Below, in pieces: positions 43,330 to 53,902 of a stretch of 64,000 bases of DNA. The stretch lies in contig CAWERW010000006.1 of the NCBI GenBank assembly GCA_963811595.1, forward strand, positions 118,984 to 182,983. The letters run 5' to 3'. How positions within the stretch are numbered: the first letter of the stretch is position 1; each line of letters opens with the position of its first letter. The DNA comes from DASQFQ01 sp963811595. GTDB lineage: Bacteria > Actinomycetota > Thermoleophilia > Solirubrobacterales > Solirubrobacteraceae. The notes beneath the pieces were generated by a model, which had not been told where the DNA came from, made no database searches, and saw nothing but the letters and a program-made list of their open reading frames with translations. The position numbers and the translations under genes were made by a program.

Positions 43330-44207
43330 CCGACCCGCGCGGCGCGCGCCTCGCGCTCGGCCGCCCCGCCGGCGCCGACCGCCTCGTTGCCGCGCTCGCG
43401 CGCCTCGCGCTCGGCGATCGCGTCGAACTGCGCCATGTCGCGGCGGGTGACGAGCTCCGTCACGCGCGGCCACAGCGGCCGCGCCCACATCAGCGCGATC
43501 AGCCAGCGCGGGACCGCGACGATCCGCTGCCGCTGCTCGATCCCGCGCACGACGGCCTCGGCCGCCGCGCTGACGGGATAGGTGCGCGCGAGCGGGCCCT
43601 TGAGCATGCCGCGCATCGTCGCCCCGATCTCGGTGCGGTCGGCGCCGCGGACCATCTCGGTGTCGATCCAGGAGAAGTAGGCGACGCCGACGTCGACGCC
43701 GTAGGGCTGGAGCTCGGCGCGCATGCCGTTGCCGAACCACTCGACGCCCGCCTTCGCCGCGCCGTAGGCGGTCAGCCCGACGGGCGACAGGATCGCGGCC
43801 ATCGAGGCGACGGGCAGGATGTAGCCGCGGCGCTCGATCACGTGCGGCAGGCAGGCGCGGATCGTGCGCCAGACCCCGACGAGGTTGACCTCGATGACGC
43901 GCTCGAACATCTCCGGGTCCATCGTGCGGACGAAGCCGGGGGCGCCGATGCCCGCGTTGGCGAAGACGGTGTCGATGCCGCCGAACGCGTCGACCGTGCC
44001 GGAGACGGCGGCGTCGAGCGCCTCGCGGTCGGTGACGTCGGCCTCGAACGTGACGGCGCCGGGGCAGTCGGCGGCGACGGCCTCGAGGTCGCCGAGGCCG
44101 ACCAGCGACACGCGCGCGCCGCGGGCGGCGAGGCGGCGGGCGGTCTCGGCGCCGATCCCGTGCGCGGCGCCGGTGATGAAGACGGACTGGCCGGAGAGCG
44201 GGGTCAT
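43326..44207 (-). CDS. Short-chain dehydrogenase/reductase
   Basis: A 293-residue classical SDR. The cofactor loop is ITGAAHGIGAETARRL (residues 10-25) and NAG is in FANAGIGAP near residue 86. The catalytic Ser is in LPVASMAAI, and the Tyr and Lys in LTAYGAAKAGVEWF near 146-159. The C-terminal extension is rich in Arg/Glu. It overlaps a glycosyltransferase upstream (ATGA). Substrate unknown. Confidence 0.9.
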   Translation of the reverse strand: MTPLSGQSVFITGAAHGIGAETARRLAARGARVSLVGLGDLEAVAADCPGAVTFEADVTDREALDAAVSGTVDAFGGIDTVFANAGIGAPGFVRTMDPEMFERVIEVNLVGVWRTIRACLPHVIERRGYILPVASMAAILSPVGLTAYGAAKAGVEWFGNGMRAELQPYGVDVGVAYFSWIDTEMVRGADRTEIGATMRGMLKGPLARTYPVSAAAEAVVRGIEQRQRIVAVPRWLIALMWARPLWPRVTELVTRRDMAQFDAIAEREARERGNEAVGAGGAAEREARAARVG

Positions 44208-45196
44208 GACCGCGAGACTAGCCGCGGCAGCAGCCGCTCGCGCACGACCTTGTCGACCGCGACGCGCCGGTAGGGCGCGAGCAGCTCCGCCGCGCGCGTC
44301 GCGTAGTCGGGGAGCGGGTCGTCGAGCGCGGCCCGGATCCCCTCCGCAATCCCGCCGACGAGCCGCGCGTCGAGCTGCCGGGCGAGCGGCAGCGCCGCGT
44401 ACGGCCCGGGCGAGGCCGTCGTGACGAGCGCGCACCCGTCGGCGAGCGCCTCGAGCTGCGCGATCCCGTAGTCCTCCCGCCGCGGAGCGCACACGAACAC
44501 CCGTGCCCGCCGCAGGAGCGCGCGGTACTCGTCGCGCGAGAGCATCCCCGCGAAGTGGGCCCCCCCGCCGGGCGCGAACCCCTTCCGCCTCGCTTCCGCC
44601 TCGTCAAGCCCCGCGACCACAAGCGTCTCCCGTTCGTGCCGGGCTGCCTCCCATGCGGCCAAGACACGGTCAAGGCCCTTCTTCTCCGGGTTCGCCCCGT
44701 AGGTGATCGCGGCGATGTCGCGCTCGACGGCCGGCCCGCTGGGCTCGACCGGCACCGGGACCACGACGGCGTCGGCGTGCGGGCGCGGCGCCTCGGCCAG
44801 CCCGCCCTCGCTCCACGGGACCAGCAGGGTCGCGTCGCGCAGCCGCCGCCGCTCCGCCGGCCGCTGCCAGATCCCGTGGCGGCCCGGGCGGTTGCCGGCG
44901 GCCGGGGCGTCGAACCTCACCGCTCCCGCGCGCGGCGCCAGCAGCGCCGCCGTCACCGACGAGTAGAGGATCGCGCGCGGATGGTGCTCGTGGATCGCCT
45001 CCTTCGCCGCCGCCCGCGCCGCCCGCGCCCAGGCGAGCTCGATCAGCGCGTAGGTCCGCCACTCGCGCGGGCGCGCCGCCGCGGCCTCGACCACCTCCGC
45101 CCCCGCCCGGCGCAGCGAAGCCGCGAGCTCCGCGTCGGCCTCGCGCAGCCCCGCGGTGCCGCCGAGCGACACGAGCAGGACGTCAGCGCGCGCCAT
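44204..45196 (-). CDS. GT4-like (GT-B) glycosyltransferase
   Basis: A 330-residue GT-B fold protein. The second half has the retaining-transferase layout with YGANPEKKGLDRVLAAWE, FAGMLSRDEYRALLRRARVF and the donor-site segment REDYGIAQLEALADGCALVT. The first half is less conserved. It starts 14 bp inside the end of a small membrane gene and is coupled to the SDR gene. Likely works on a lipid or cell-envelope glycan; donor and acceptor are unknown. Confidence 0.82.
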   Translation of the reverse strand: MARADVLLVSLGGTAGLREADAELAASLRRAGAEVVEAAAARPREWRTYALIELAWARAARAAAKEAIHEHHPRAILYSSVTAALLAPRAGAVRFDAPAAGNRPGRHGIWQRPAERRRLRDATLLVPWSEGGLAEAPRPHADAVVVPVPVEPSGPAVERDIAAITYGANPEKKGLDRVLAAWEAARHERETLVVAGLDEAEARRKGFAPGGGAHFAGMLSRDEYRALLRRARVFVCAPRREDYGIAQLEALADGCALVTTASPGPYAALPLARQLDARLVGGIAEGIRAALDDPLPDYATRAAELLAPYRRVAVDKVVRERLLPRLVSRS

Positions 45197-45704
45197 CGGC
45201 CAGGAACGAGCCGCCGAAGCCGGGCGTCCGCACGAGCTGGATCGGGCTCAGCGGCGAGGTCTTGTCGACGTAGAAGCGCACCGCGTCGCGCTCCTCGATC
45301 GCGGCCACCGCCTGCTCCTGGCGCCGCCACGCCAGCGCCCAGATGATCGCGAAGCCCGCCGCCACGGCCGCCACCTGCGGCGCGAAGAACCCGACCACGC
45401 CGGCCGTGAACGTCGAGGCCAGCAGCGGCCACAGCCGGTTCGCGATCGTCATCCCCGGCCGCAGCTCGGGCAGTGACTTCGTGGCCCGCGCCGACGCGAG
45501 CAGGCGCGCGATCGGCGGCGACGCCTCCGCCCGCCGTCCCAGCACGACGCCGATCAGCGCCGCCACGAGCCACCAGCCCGCGGCGACGTAGACCGCCGTC
45601 GGCTCGAGGTCGCGCGTGAGCGTGATGACGGTGAGCGCGGCCAGCAGCGTCGCGGCCGCCGCGCTGAGCAGGACCGTCGCCTTGAGGAAGTCGACGAAGC
45701 GCAC
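45183..45704 (-). CDS. Membrane protein of unknown function
   Basis: A 173-residue protein with two pairs of hydrophobic segments (ATVLLSAAAATLLAALTVIT and AGWWLVAALIGVVLG; LLASTFTAGVVGFF and VAAVAAGFAIIWALAW) and a polar C-terminus ending FGGSFLADGAR. No family recognised. GTG start at 45704; overlaps the glycosyltransferase downstream. Confidence 0.7.
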   Translation of the reverse strand: MRFVDFLKATVLLSAAAATLLAALTVITLTRDLEPTAVYVAAGWWLVAALIGVVLGRRAEASPPIARLLASARATKSLPELRPGMTIANRLWPLLASTFTAGVVGFFAPQVAAVAAGFAIIWALAWRRQEQAVAAIEERDAVRFYVDKTSPLSPIQLVRTPGFGGSFLADGAR

Positions 45705-45716
45705 GCGCCGCCGGCG

Positions 45717-46517
45717 CTAGCGGATGAGCTCGCGCAGGAGGTCGCGCACGCCGTCCGTGCCGTCCACCATCACGTCGGCCTCCTCCTCGAGGGCCGACGG
45801 CGTCTCGTCGCCCGACCGGACGCCGACTCGCAGCGCGTACTTCAGCGACCCCAGCTCGATCAGCTCGGTCAGCCCGCGGAACGCGTCGAGGTCCGTCGTG
45901 TCGTCGCCCACGTAGAGCGCGGCCTCGAGGTCGGTGTCGCGCAGCAGCGTGACGATCCCCGCGCCCTTGTCGATCCGCACCGGCGGGCGGATCTCGAGCA
46001 CCTTGCGGCCCCAGTGCGCGTTGAAGCCGGCCTTCTCGCCCGCCTCGGCGACCGCGCGCACGCCGGCCTCGGCCTGCTCCTCGTCGGGGACGTCGCGCCA
46101 GTGCAGGGCGGCGATCGCCTCCTTGTCCTCGAGCCGCACGCGCAGCCGCCGCAGCTCCTCGGTGTAGGCCTCGCGCGCGAAGTTCTGCACCCGCCGCGTC
46201 CAGGCCTGCAGCTCGCGGTCCATCTCCGGGGCGATCGAGCCCGGCCGCAGGATCTCCGAGCCGTGCGAGCCGAGGTAGGCGATCGAGCCGAGCGAGACGA
46301 CCCGCCGCGCGTCGGAGGCGCGGCGGCCCGACACGCAGGCCACGACCCCGTAGCGCTTGGCGACCTCGATCAGCGGCCGCCGCGTCGTCTCCGGCATGTG
46401 CGCATCGTCGGGGTGCTGGACGATCGGGGCCAGCACGCCGTCGACGTCGAGCAGCACCGCGGAGCGCTCTGGATCGTCCTTGAGGGGCTGCAGGCGGTCG
46501 TCGAGGGAGCCGGACAC
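45717..46517 (-). CDS. otsB: Trehalose-6-phosphate phosphatase
   Basis: A 266-residue HAD phosphatase that releases trehalose from trehalose 6-phosphate. Motif I is LLDVDGVLAPIV, motif II CVSGRRASD, the lysine motif VRIDKGAGI, and the final YVGDDTTDLDAF. LGSHGSEI is a trehalose-phosphatase hallmark. I chose GTG 46517 because the alternative ATG at 46538 overlaps head-on with the start codon of the divergent cupin gene. No trehalose-phosphate synthase gene lies nearby. Confidence 0.88.
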   Translation of the reverse strand: MSGSLDDRLQPLKDDPERSAVLLDVDGVLAPIVQHPDDAHMPETTRRPLIEVAKRYGVVACVSGRRASDARRVVSLGSIAYLGSHGSEILRPGSIAPEMDRELQAWTRRVQNFAREAYTEELRRLRVRLEDKEAIAALHWRDVPDEEQAEAGVRAVAEAGEKAGFNAHWGRKVLEIRPPVRIDKGAGIVTLLRDTDLEAALYVGDDTTDLDAFRGLTELIELGSLKYALRVGVRSGDETPSALEEEADVMVDGTDGVRDLLRELIR

Positions 46518-46536
46518 GGCCCGTAGTATGAAGGCC

Positions 46537-46941
46537 ATGTCCGAGACCACCACGGGTGACGGCTGGGCCGTCGGCAGCATCGACGGGATGGGCGAGGGCC
46601 CCGGCTTCCGCAAGGTCCGGCGCGAGCTCGACGTCAAGGCGTTCGGCGTCAACGCCGTCGTCATGCCGCCGGGCTACGTCAGCGGCCCCCACTTCCACGA
46701 CCGCCAGGAGGAGCTCTACCTCGTGCACCGCGGCGAGATCGAGTTCACGTTCGGCGACGGCGACGACGAGCAGTGCCACGTGCTCGGCCCGGGCGGCCTC
46801 GCGCGCGTCGATGCCGCCACCGTACGGCGCTTCCGCAACACCTCCGACAGCGAAGAGGCGGTCTACCTGTGCGTCGGCGGCGAGGGCGGCTACGTCGGCC
46901 GCGACGGCCGCGAAGTCGAAGGCCAGTCCGCCCGAACCTAG
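46537..46941 (+). CDS. Cupin-domain protein
   Basis: A 134-residue single cupin barrel. The metal motif is GPHFHDRQEELYLVHRGEIE near residues 50-69 (His-His-Glu), and the second half is LARVDAATVRRFRN. Such small cupins bind a divalent metal and often act as isomerases, dioxygenases or sensors. The function here is unknown. ATG 46537 is used; an in-frame ATG at 46528 is possible. Confidence 0.8.
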   Translation: MSETTTGDGWAVGSIDGMGEGPGFRKVRRELDVKAFGVNAVVMPPGYVSGPHFHDRQEELYLVHRGEIEFTFGDGDDEQCHVLGPGGLARVDAATVRRFRNTSDSEEAVYLCVGGEGGYVGRDGREVEGQSART

Positions 46942-47684
46942 AGGTCGACGTAGATGTCGTGCCCGGGCGTCTCGGTGAAGCCGAGGCGCGCGTAGAGCCG
47001 CGCCGCCGCGTCGGTGTCCGGGTTGAGGTGCGCGAGCTCGGCGCCCGCCGCGAAGCCTTGCTCGAGCAGCCACGCCGACATCGCCGACGCCACCCCGCGC
47101 CGCCGCGCCTCGGGCAGCACGGCCACGCCGGCGACGTACAGGCAGGCGCCCGCCGCCGCGTCGGTGCGCAGCGTGTAGGCCGTCCCGGCCACCTCGCCGT
47201 CGAGCGTCGCGAGCGCGAACACGACGGGATCGCCTGTCAGCAGAGGCCGCAGCCACTGCTCGTTCTCGACCCGGTCGAGCCCGAACGCGGTCGAGTCGAC
47301 GTGCAGCACGGCCGGCAGGTCGTCCGGGCCGGCCCGCCGCAGCGCGAGCCCGGGCGGCGTGTCCGGCGCCGCGCGGAAGTCCTCGCGCGGCAGCACCATC
47401 AGCCGCCGCTGCAGCAGCAGGCGCCCGTCCCGCCACGGCTGCCCGGTCGGCACCCGCAGCCCCCAGCTCGCGCCGTGCTCGGCGAAGAACGCGCGCGCGG
47501 CGTCGAGGTCCGGGTCGGGCCCGACGACCTCGCCGCTGTTGACGCCGTTCGCCTCGAAGCCGGCGGCCATCAGCACGAGGTCGCGCGGCGCCGCGACGGC
47601 GCCGCCGAACGGCTCGCGGAGCTTCCCCTGCGCCGCGAGCGCCTCCGCCTGCGCGAGGCGGGCGCGCTCAGCGAGATCAGGCAG
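46938..47684 (-). CDS. GNAT-family N-acetyltransferase (start uncertain)
   Basis: About 248 residues with a C-terminal GNAT domain. Strand GTAYTLR, then LYVAGVAVLPEARRRGVASA is the acetyl-CoA pyrophosphate loop (R-R-G-V/I-A), and AHLNPDTDAAARLYARLGF closes it. A partial N-terminal GNAT-like half precedes it. No ATG, GTG or TTG lies between the end of mscL and the domain. Options are a CTG at 47684, a GTG at 47768 inside mscL, or an ATG at 47570 that trims the N-terminus. Confidence 0.78.
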   Translation of the reverse strand: MPDLAERARLAQAEALAAQGKLREPFGGAVAAPRDLVLMAAGFEANGVNSGEVVGPDPDLDAARAFFAEHGASWGLRVPTGQPWRDGRLLLQRRLMVLPREDFRAAPDTPPGLALRRAGPDDLPAVLHVDSTAFGLDRVENEQWLRPLLTGDPVVFALATLDGEVAGTAYTLRTDAAAGACLYVAGVAVLPEARRRGVASAMSAWLLEQGFAAGAELAHLNPDTDAAARLYARLGFTETPGHDIYVDL

Positions 47685-48084
47685 ACGCGACCTCCGCGGT
47701 GCAGAACGCGCAGCGCCGCGCCTCCGCCGGGATGTCCGACAGGCACTCCGGGCACGGCCGCACCACACGGTCGACCGCGGGCTCCGGTTCCAACCGCGCC
47801 ATCAGCGCGTTGAGCGGGCGCACGACGAAGAAGAAGATCACCGCGGCGATGATCAGGAACGACAGCAGCACGTTGAAGAACGCGCCGTAGGTGAAGCGCG
47901 AGCCGTTGATCGTGAACGCGAGGTCGGAGAAGTCGGGCTCTCCCCCGATCGCCGCGAGCAGCGGCGTGACGAACGACGCGACGAACGCGGTCACGAGCGC
48001 GCCGAACGCCGCGCCGATGACGACCGCCACCGCGAGCTCGACGACGTTGCCCCGCAGCACGAAGTCGCGGAATTCCTTGAGCAT
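47677..48084 (-). CDS. mscL: Large-conductance mechanosensitive channel with C-terminal zinc ribbon
   Basis: A 135-residue membrane channel that opens under membrane tension during hypo-osmotic shock. MLKEFRDFVLRGNVVELAVA is the conserved amphipathic start and TM1, and TM2 is LLSFLIIAAVIFFFVV. After TM2 the usual helical bundle is short. It is followed by CPECLSDIPAEARRCAFC, two CxxC pairs that should bind one zinc ion. Zinc-ribbon tails occur in some actinobacterial MscL proteins. ATG 48084; divergent from ppa. Confidence 0.93.
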   Translation of the reverse strand: MLKEFRDFVLRGNVVELAVAVVIGAAFGALVTAFVASFVTPLLAAIGGEPDFSDLAFTINGSRFTYGAFFNVLLSFLIIAAVIFFFVVRPLNALMARLEPEPAVDRVVRPCPECLSDIPAEARRCAFCTAEVASA

Positions 48085-48105
48085 GGGCGTATGCTCGCAC
48101 CCGCC

Positions 48106-48599
48106 ATGGACGACGAGCATCGCCTCACGGCGAAGATCGAGATCCCCAAGGGGTCGCGCAACAAGTACGAGTGGGACCCGGAGCTCAAGGCGATCAAGCT
48201 CAACCGGTTCCTGTTCTCCTCGGTCGTGTATCCGACCGACTACGGCTTCATCACCGACACGATCGGCGAGCAGGGCGAGGAGCTCGACGCGATGGTGTGC
48301 GTCAATGCGCCCACCTTCCCCGGCTGCCTGATCGAGGTGCGCGCCGTCGGCGTGCTGCGGCTCGACGACGAGGAGGGCCGCGCCGACAAGATCGTCTGCG
48401 TGCCGCACGACGACCCGGCGTGGGACGAGGTCGAGGGCATCGAGGGCCTCTCCGCGCAGCTGCGCAACGAGATCGAGCACTTCTACTCGATGTACAAGCA
48501 GCCGGAGGGCAAGGAGGTCGAGGTCCACGGCTGGGAGGACCGCGAGGCCGCCGTCGAGGCGATCGAGGCGGGTCGCAAGCGTCACGCGGAGGCGCGCTC

Positions 48600-48603
<4 letters not shown>
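48106..48603 (+). CDS. ppa: Inorganic pyrophosphatase (family I)
   Basis: A 165-residue soluble enzyme splitting pyrophosphate. EIPKGSRNKYEWD, VYPTDYGFI, the signature EELDAMVCVNAPTFPG, and KIVCVPHDDPAW are present, giving the metal-binding Asp/Glu set. Length fits the bacterial hexameric type. The TAA stop overlaps the presumed start point of the ABC-F gene (GTAA). Confidence 0.95.
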
Positions 48604-50236
<1,633 letters not shown>

Positions 50237-50240
<4 letters not shown>

Positions 50241-50830
50241 CGCGGCGTGTCGGCGAACGCGCGCTTCTTGTAGCTCAGCGCGAGCGTGAACGTCGGCTCG
50301 CCCGTGTTCGAGCCGGCCGAGATCGAGACGATCTCCACCTCGGTGAGGATCCAGCGCTGGCCCTTCTCGTCGCGGAAGGGGATGAGGATCTCGGCCGTGT
50401 CCACGCCCTTGCCCTCGCGCACCATCCGGTAGAGCTCGTTGATCCAGGCGCCCTGCTTGATCACGATGCTGAGGTCGCCCGGCCCGGTGGAGCGGTCCTT
50501 GTTCCTGCTCGCGCCGCCGTGCCCGCCGCGCAGGGTCTCGTCGTCGCTGAGGGCCTCGATCGGCAGCGCCATCCCGCCGATGCGCAGCTCCTGCGTCTTC
50601 GGCCAGCCCGACTGGTAGAGCACCGGCCCGGCCATGCGCTGGAGGACGGCGCCGGTCGCCCGGTTGCCGGCGGCCTTCTGGAGCTCCAGCACGCGGTCCT
50701 CCGGCTTCGCCGCGGCGGCGGGGGCCTTCTTCTCCGGCTCGGCCTCCTGCTCGACTGCCTCGAGGTTCTCCTGGACCTCGTCCATTTCCTCCAGGCGCAT
50801 GCGCTTGCGGAGGCGGCCGCGGCGGCTCAT
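50237..50830 (-). CDS. AGNRA-motif protein with tail-tube/Hcp-like C-terminal domain
   Basis: A 197-residue protein. Residues 1-45 are charged and helix-prone. Residues 48-65 read LELQKAAGNRATGAVLQR, the motif shared with three other proteins in this window. Residues 66-197 are beta-rich. The central IVIKQGAWINELYRMVREGK, then a segment ending in RWILTEVEIVSISAG and TFTLALSYKK, resembles the layout of phage tail tube (gp19) or Hcp proteins. This fold assignment is by eye. Known actinobacterial proteins with AGN-type N-terminal motifs are linked to extracellular contractile injection systems, but no such genes are adjacent. Confidence 0.6.
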
Positions 50831-50881
50831 CGGCCGACCGTACACCTTGACGATCACGCCGTGGGGAAGTTGACTCGGCAC

Positions 50882-51655
50882 ATGCAGTTCAGCGCGCCGG
50901 CCGAGCACTACGACCGCTTCATGGGCCGCTACGTCCCGGCGCTCGCGGTCGCGCTCGCCGACGCCGCCGAGGTCGCGAGCGGCATGCGCGTGCTCGACGT
51001 CGGCTGCGGGCCGGGCGGGCTGACGGCCGAGCTGGCGGCGCGGGTCGGCGCGGAACAGGTCGCCGCCATCGATCCCGCCGAGCAGTTCGCCGAGGCGTGC
51101 CGCGCGCGCAACCCGGGCGCCGACGTGCGCGTGGGCGTGGCCGAGGAGCTGCCGTGGGGCGACGGCGAGTTCGACGCCGCGCTCGCCTCGCTCGTCGTGG
51201 CGTTCATGCGCGACGCCCGCGCGGGCGTGGGCGAGATGGCGCGCGTGACGCGGCCGGGCGGCGTCGTCGCGGCCTGCATGTGGGACGTCCCGGGCGGCGG
51301 GATGACGATGCTCAGCACGTTCTGGCGGGCCGTGCGGAAGCTCCAGCCCGCCACCGAGGGCGAGGAGCGGCGGGTCGGCTTCCACGAGGGCGAGATCGCG
51401 GAGCTGCTCACCGGCGCCGGGCTCGAGGACGTGCGCGACGGCACGCTCGAGACGAGCGCCCACTACGAGGACTTCGACGACTTCTGGCAGCCGTTCACGT
51501 TCGCGGTCGGCCCGGCGGGCGAGCACCTGCGCGCGATGCCCTCCGAGCAGCAGGACGCGGTGCGCGAGCACTGCCGCGAGCTGCTCGGCGATCCGGCCGG
51601 CCCGTTCGACCTGACCGCGCGCGCCTGGTACGCGCGCGGCACGGTCCCGGGCTAG
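50882..51655 (+). CDS. SAM-dependent class I methyltransferase
   Basis: A 257-residue Rossmann-fold methyltransferase. Motif I is VLDVGCGPGGLTAELA near residue 38, the acidic motif II IDPAEQFA, the methyltransf_11 block FDAALASLVVAFM and the post-motif MARVTRPGGVV. Substrate unknown; similar stand-alone enzymes act on small molecules or lipids. It is divergent from the AGNRA/tube gene (51 bp). Confidence 0.87.
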   Translation: MQFSAPAEHYDRFMGRYVPALAVALADAAEVASGMRVLDVGCGPGGLTAELAARVGAEQVAAIDPAEQFAEACRARNPGADVRVGVAEELPWGDGEFDAALASLVVAFMRDARAGVGEMARVTRPGGVVAACMWDVPGGGMTMLSTFWRAVRKLQPATEGEERRVGFHEGEIAELLTGAGLEDVRDGTLETSAHYEDFDDFWQPFTFAVGPAGEHLRAMPSEQQDAVREHCRELLGDPAGPFDLTARAWYARGTVPG

Positions 51656-52992
51656 CCCGTCAGCTCGCGGGCGGCGGCGTCGAAGACCTCGGTGTGGCGG
51701 TCGACGTCCGCCTCCGTGGTGGCGGGCGACATCAGCGCCATGTTGTGGAACGGGGTGAGCAGGATCCCGCGGTTGAGCGCGTAGAGGTGGACGAAGCGGT
51801 CGAGCGCCTCGTCGCCGGCGGCCGCCGCCTGGGCTCCGGTGCGGGAGCGCTCGGCGTGGAAGAGGTACTCCACGCGGCAGCCGAGCCGGGTGACGTGCCA
51901 CGGCAGCGAGTGCGTGTCGATCGCGCCCTGCACGCCCGCCTCGAAGCGCTCGCCGAGCGCGATCATGCGCGTGAACGCCTCGTCGGTCAGCACCTCGGCG
52001 AGCGTCGCGCGCATCGCCGCGAGCGACAGCACGTTGGCGGCGAGCGTGCCGCCGATGCCGCCGGTGTCGACCACCTCGTCGGTGATCTCGGTCTTCACCC
52101 GCGCGGCGACGTCGGCGGAGAACCCGTAGGCGGCGGCCGGCACGCCGGCGGCGAGCGGCTTGCCGATCGTCAGCAGGTCGGGCTCCAGGCCGTGCGCCAT
52201 CGTGTACCCGCCGGGACCGGCCGAGATCGTGTGCGTCTCGTCGATGATCAGCAGCGTCCCGGTCGCGCGGGTGGCGGCGCGCAGCGCGTCGTGGTAGCCG
52301 GGCTCCGGCAGCACGATCCCGATGTTGGTGAGCGCGGGCTCGGCGAGCACGCACGCGACGTCGCCGTGGGCGAGCTCGCGCTCGAGCGCCTCGACGTCGT
52401 TGAACTCGACCACGCGCGTGGTGTCGGCGAGCGGGACCGGCGGGCCGATGTTGCCCTCGCGCTCGACCACCGCGCCGCTCGCGCCGAGCGTCGCGAACGT
52501 CTCGTCGACGGTGCCGTGGTAGCACCAGTTGAAGACGAGGATCTTCGGCCGCCCGGTGATCGCGCGCGCGATCCGGATCGCGAAGCGGTTGGCGTCGGTG
52601 GCGGTCAGCGCGAACTGCCAGGAGGGCAGCCCGAAGCGCCGCTCCATCTCCTGCCCGACCCACAGCGCGTCCTCGCTCGGCAGCATCAGCGTGATCCCGC
52701 GCGGCGCCTGGGCGGCGATCGCGCGCAGCGTCGGCTCCGGCGCATGGCCGGTCATGGCGCCCGTGTCGCCGAGGCAGAAGTCGACGTACTCGCGCCCGTC
52801 GACGTCGGTGAAGCGCGCGCCCTCCGCCTCCGCCGCGAACACCGGGAAGCCGCCGGGCCAGCGGGTCATCCAGTGCATCGGCACGCCGCCGAGCAGCGTG
52901 CGCTTCGCCTCCTCGGCGAGGGCGAGCGAGCGCGGGTGCTCGGCGCGGAAGCGCTCGAGCTCGCGGTCCATCAGGTCGTGCACGTCGGTCAT
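51652..52992 (-). CDS. Class III aminotransferase, glutamate-1-semialdehyde aminomutase-like
   Basis: A 446-residue PLP enzyme. The PLP Asp is in LLIIDETHTIS near residue 245 and the Schiff-base Lys in DLLTIGKPLAAGVP near 275. The substrate region is CLGDTGAMTGHAPEP near 75. These fit the HemL-like branch. The classic HemL start context differs, and no other haem genes are nearby. It may be an amino-acid or polyketide-type aminotransferase instead. The ATG overlaps the nadK stop. Confidence 0.85.
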   Translation of the reverse strand: MTDVHDLMDRELERFRAEHPRSLALAEEAKRTLLGGVPMHWMTRWPGGFPVFAAEAEGARFTDVDGREYVDFCLGDTGAMTGHAPEPTLRAIAAQAPRGITLMLPSEDALWVGQEMERRFGLPSWQFALTATDANRFAIRIARAITGRPKILVFNWCYHGTVDETFATLGASGAVVEREGNIGPPVPLADTTRVVEFNDVEALERELAHGDVACVLAEPALTNIGIVLPEPGYHDALRAATRATGTLLIIDETHTISAGPGGYTMAHGLEPDLLTIGKPLAAGVPAAAYGFSADVAARVKTEITDEVVDTGGIGGTLAANVLSLAAMRATLAEVLTDEAFTRMIALGERFEAGVQGAIDTHSLPWHVTRLGCRVEYLFHAERSRTGAQAAAAGDEALDRFVHLYALNRGILLTPFHNMALMSPATTEADVDRHTEVFDAAARELTG

Positions 52993-53885
52993 GGGCTGCC
53001 GCCCGCCTGAGCCAGCCGGTCGTCGCGCGCGAGCACGCGCGGGCTGTCCATCAGGATCCGCCGCCGCCGCAGGCCCGCGATCGGCGACTCCTCCTCGCCC
53101 ATCGACACGAGCGTGGCGCACTCGGGGTCGAGCCGCACGGTGACGGCGAACGACTGCCGCGGCTCGAGCTCGGCGGCGACCTGGCCGTCGAGCTCGGCGC
53201 GGGCGCCGCCGTTGCCGGTGTCGAAGGCGATCTCGAGGCGGCTCGCGGGGCCGGTCACGAGCGGCGGGGCGACGCCGCCGTGCGGCGACAGGGGCGTGAC
53301 GACCATGCCGAGCGCGCCCGGCGCGAGCATCGGCCCGCCGGCGGCCAGCGTGTACGCGGTGGAACCGAGCGGGGTCGCGACGACGAGCCCGTCGCCGGCG
53401 AGCCGCGTGAACAGGTCGCCGTCGATCGTCACCTCGACCGTCACCTGGCCGGCGCCGTCGCGCACGAGCACGAGGTCGTTGAAGGCGGTCCACTCGCCGC
53501 CCTCGTGAGCGATGACCAGCGCGGGCAGATGGCGCGGCGTCCAGTCGCCGGTGCTGACGCGGTCGAGTGCGGCGCCGACGTCGTCGGCGGTCACCGCGGT
53601 GAGCGCGCCGAGGCTGCCGCACGCGACGCCGAACACGGGCCGCCCGGTCGGCGCGGCGGCGCGCAGCGCGGCGAGGGTGGTGCCATCGCCGCCCATCGCG
53701 ATCACGAGGTCGCAATCGTCGGCGTCGCCGGCCGGCGCCACCTCCTGGCACTGGCCGGGCGAGCGGATCTGCACGAGCTCCGCGCCCTGCGCCTCGGCCC
53801 ACTCGCGCACGGTCTTCAGCGCGCGCCCGAGCTCGCGCCGCGGGTGCACGACGAGGCCGATCCGGTCGAAGTCCGCGGTGCGCAT
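52989..53885 (-). CDS. nadK: NAD kinase
   Basis: A 298-residue enzyme making NADP from NAD and ATP. The key motif MGGDGTTLAALRAA is near residue 64. FNDLVLVRDG (NE/D motif) is near 140 and the conserved GDGLVVATPLGSTAYTLAAG block near 168-187. Start ATG 53885. It overlaps the aminotransferase gene by 4 bp. Confidence 0.95.
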   Translation of the reverse strand: MRTADFDRIGLVVHPRRELGRALKTVREWAEAQGAELVQIRSPGQCQEVAPAGDADDCDLVIAMGGDGTTLAALRAAAPTGRPVFGVACGSLGALTAVTADDVGAALDRVSTGDWTPRHLPALVIAHEGGEWTAFNDLVLVRDGAGQVTVEVTIDGDLFTRLAGDGLVVATPLGSTAYTLAAGGPMLAPGALGMVVTPLSPHGGVAPPLVTGPASRLEIAFDTGNGGARAELDGQVAAELEPRQSFAVTVRLDPECATLVSMGEEESPIAGLRRRRILMDSPRVLARDDRLAQAGGSP

Positions 53886-53902
53886 CCGCGCGACGCTACC
53901 GG

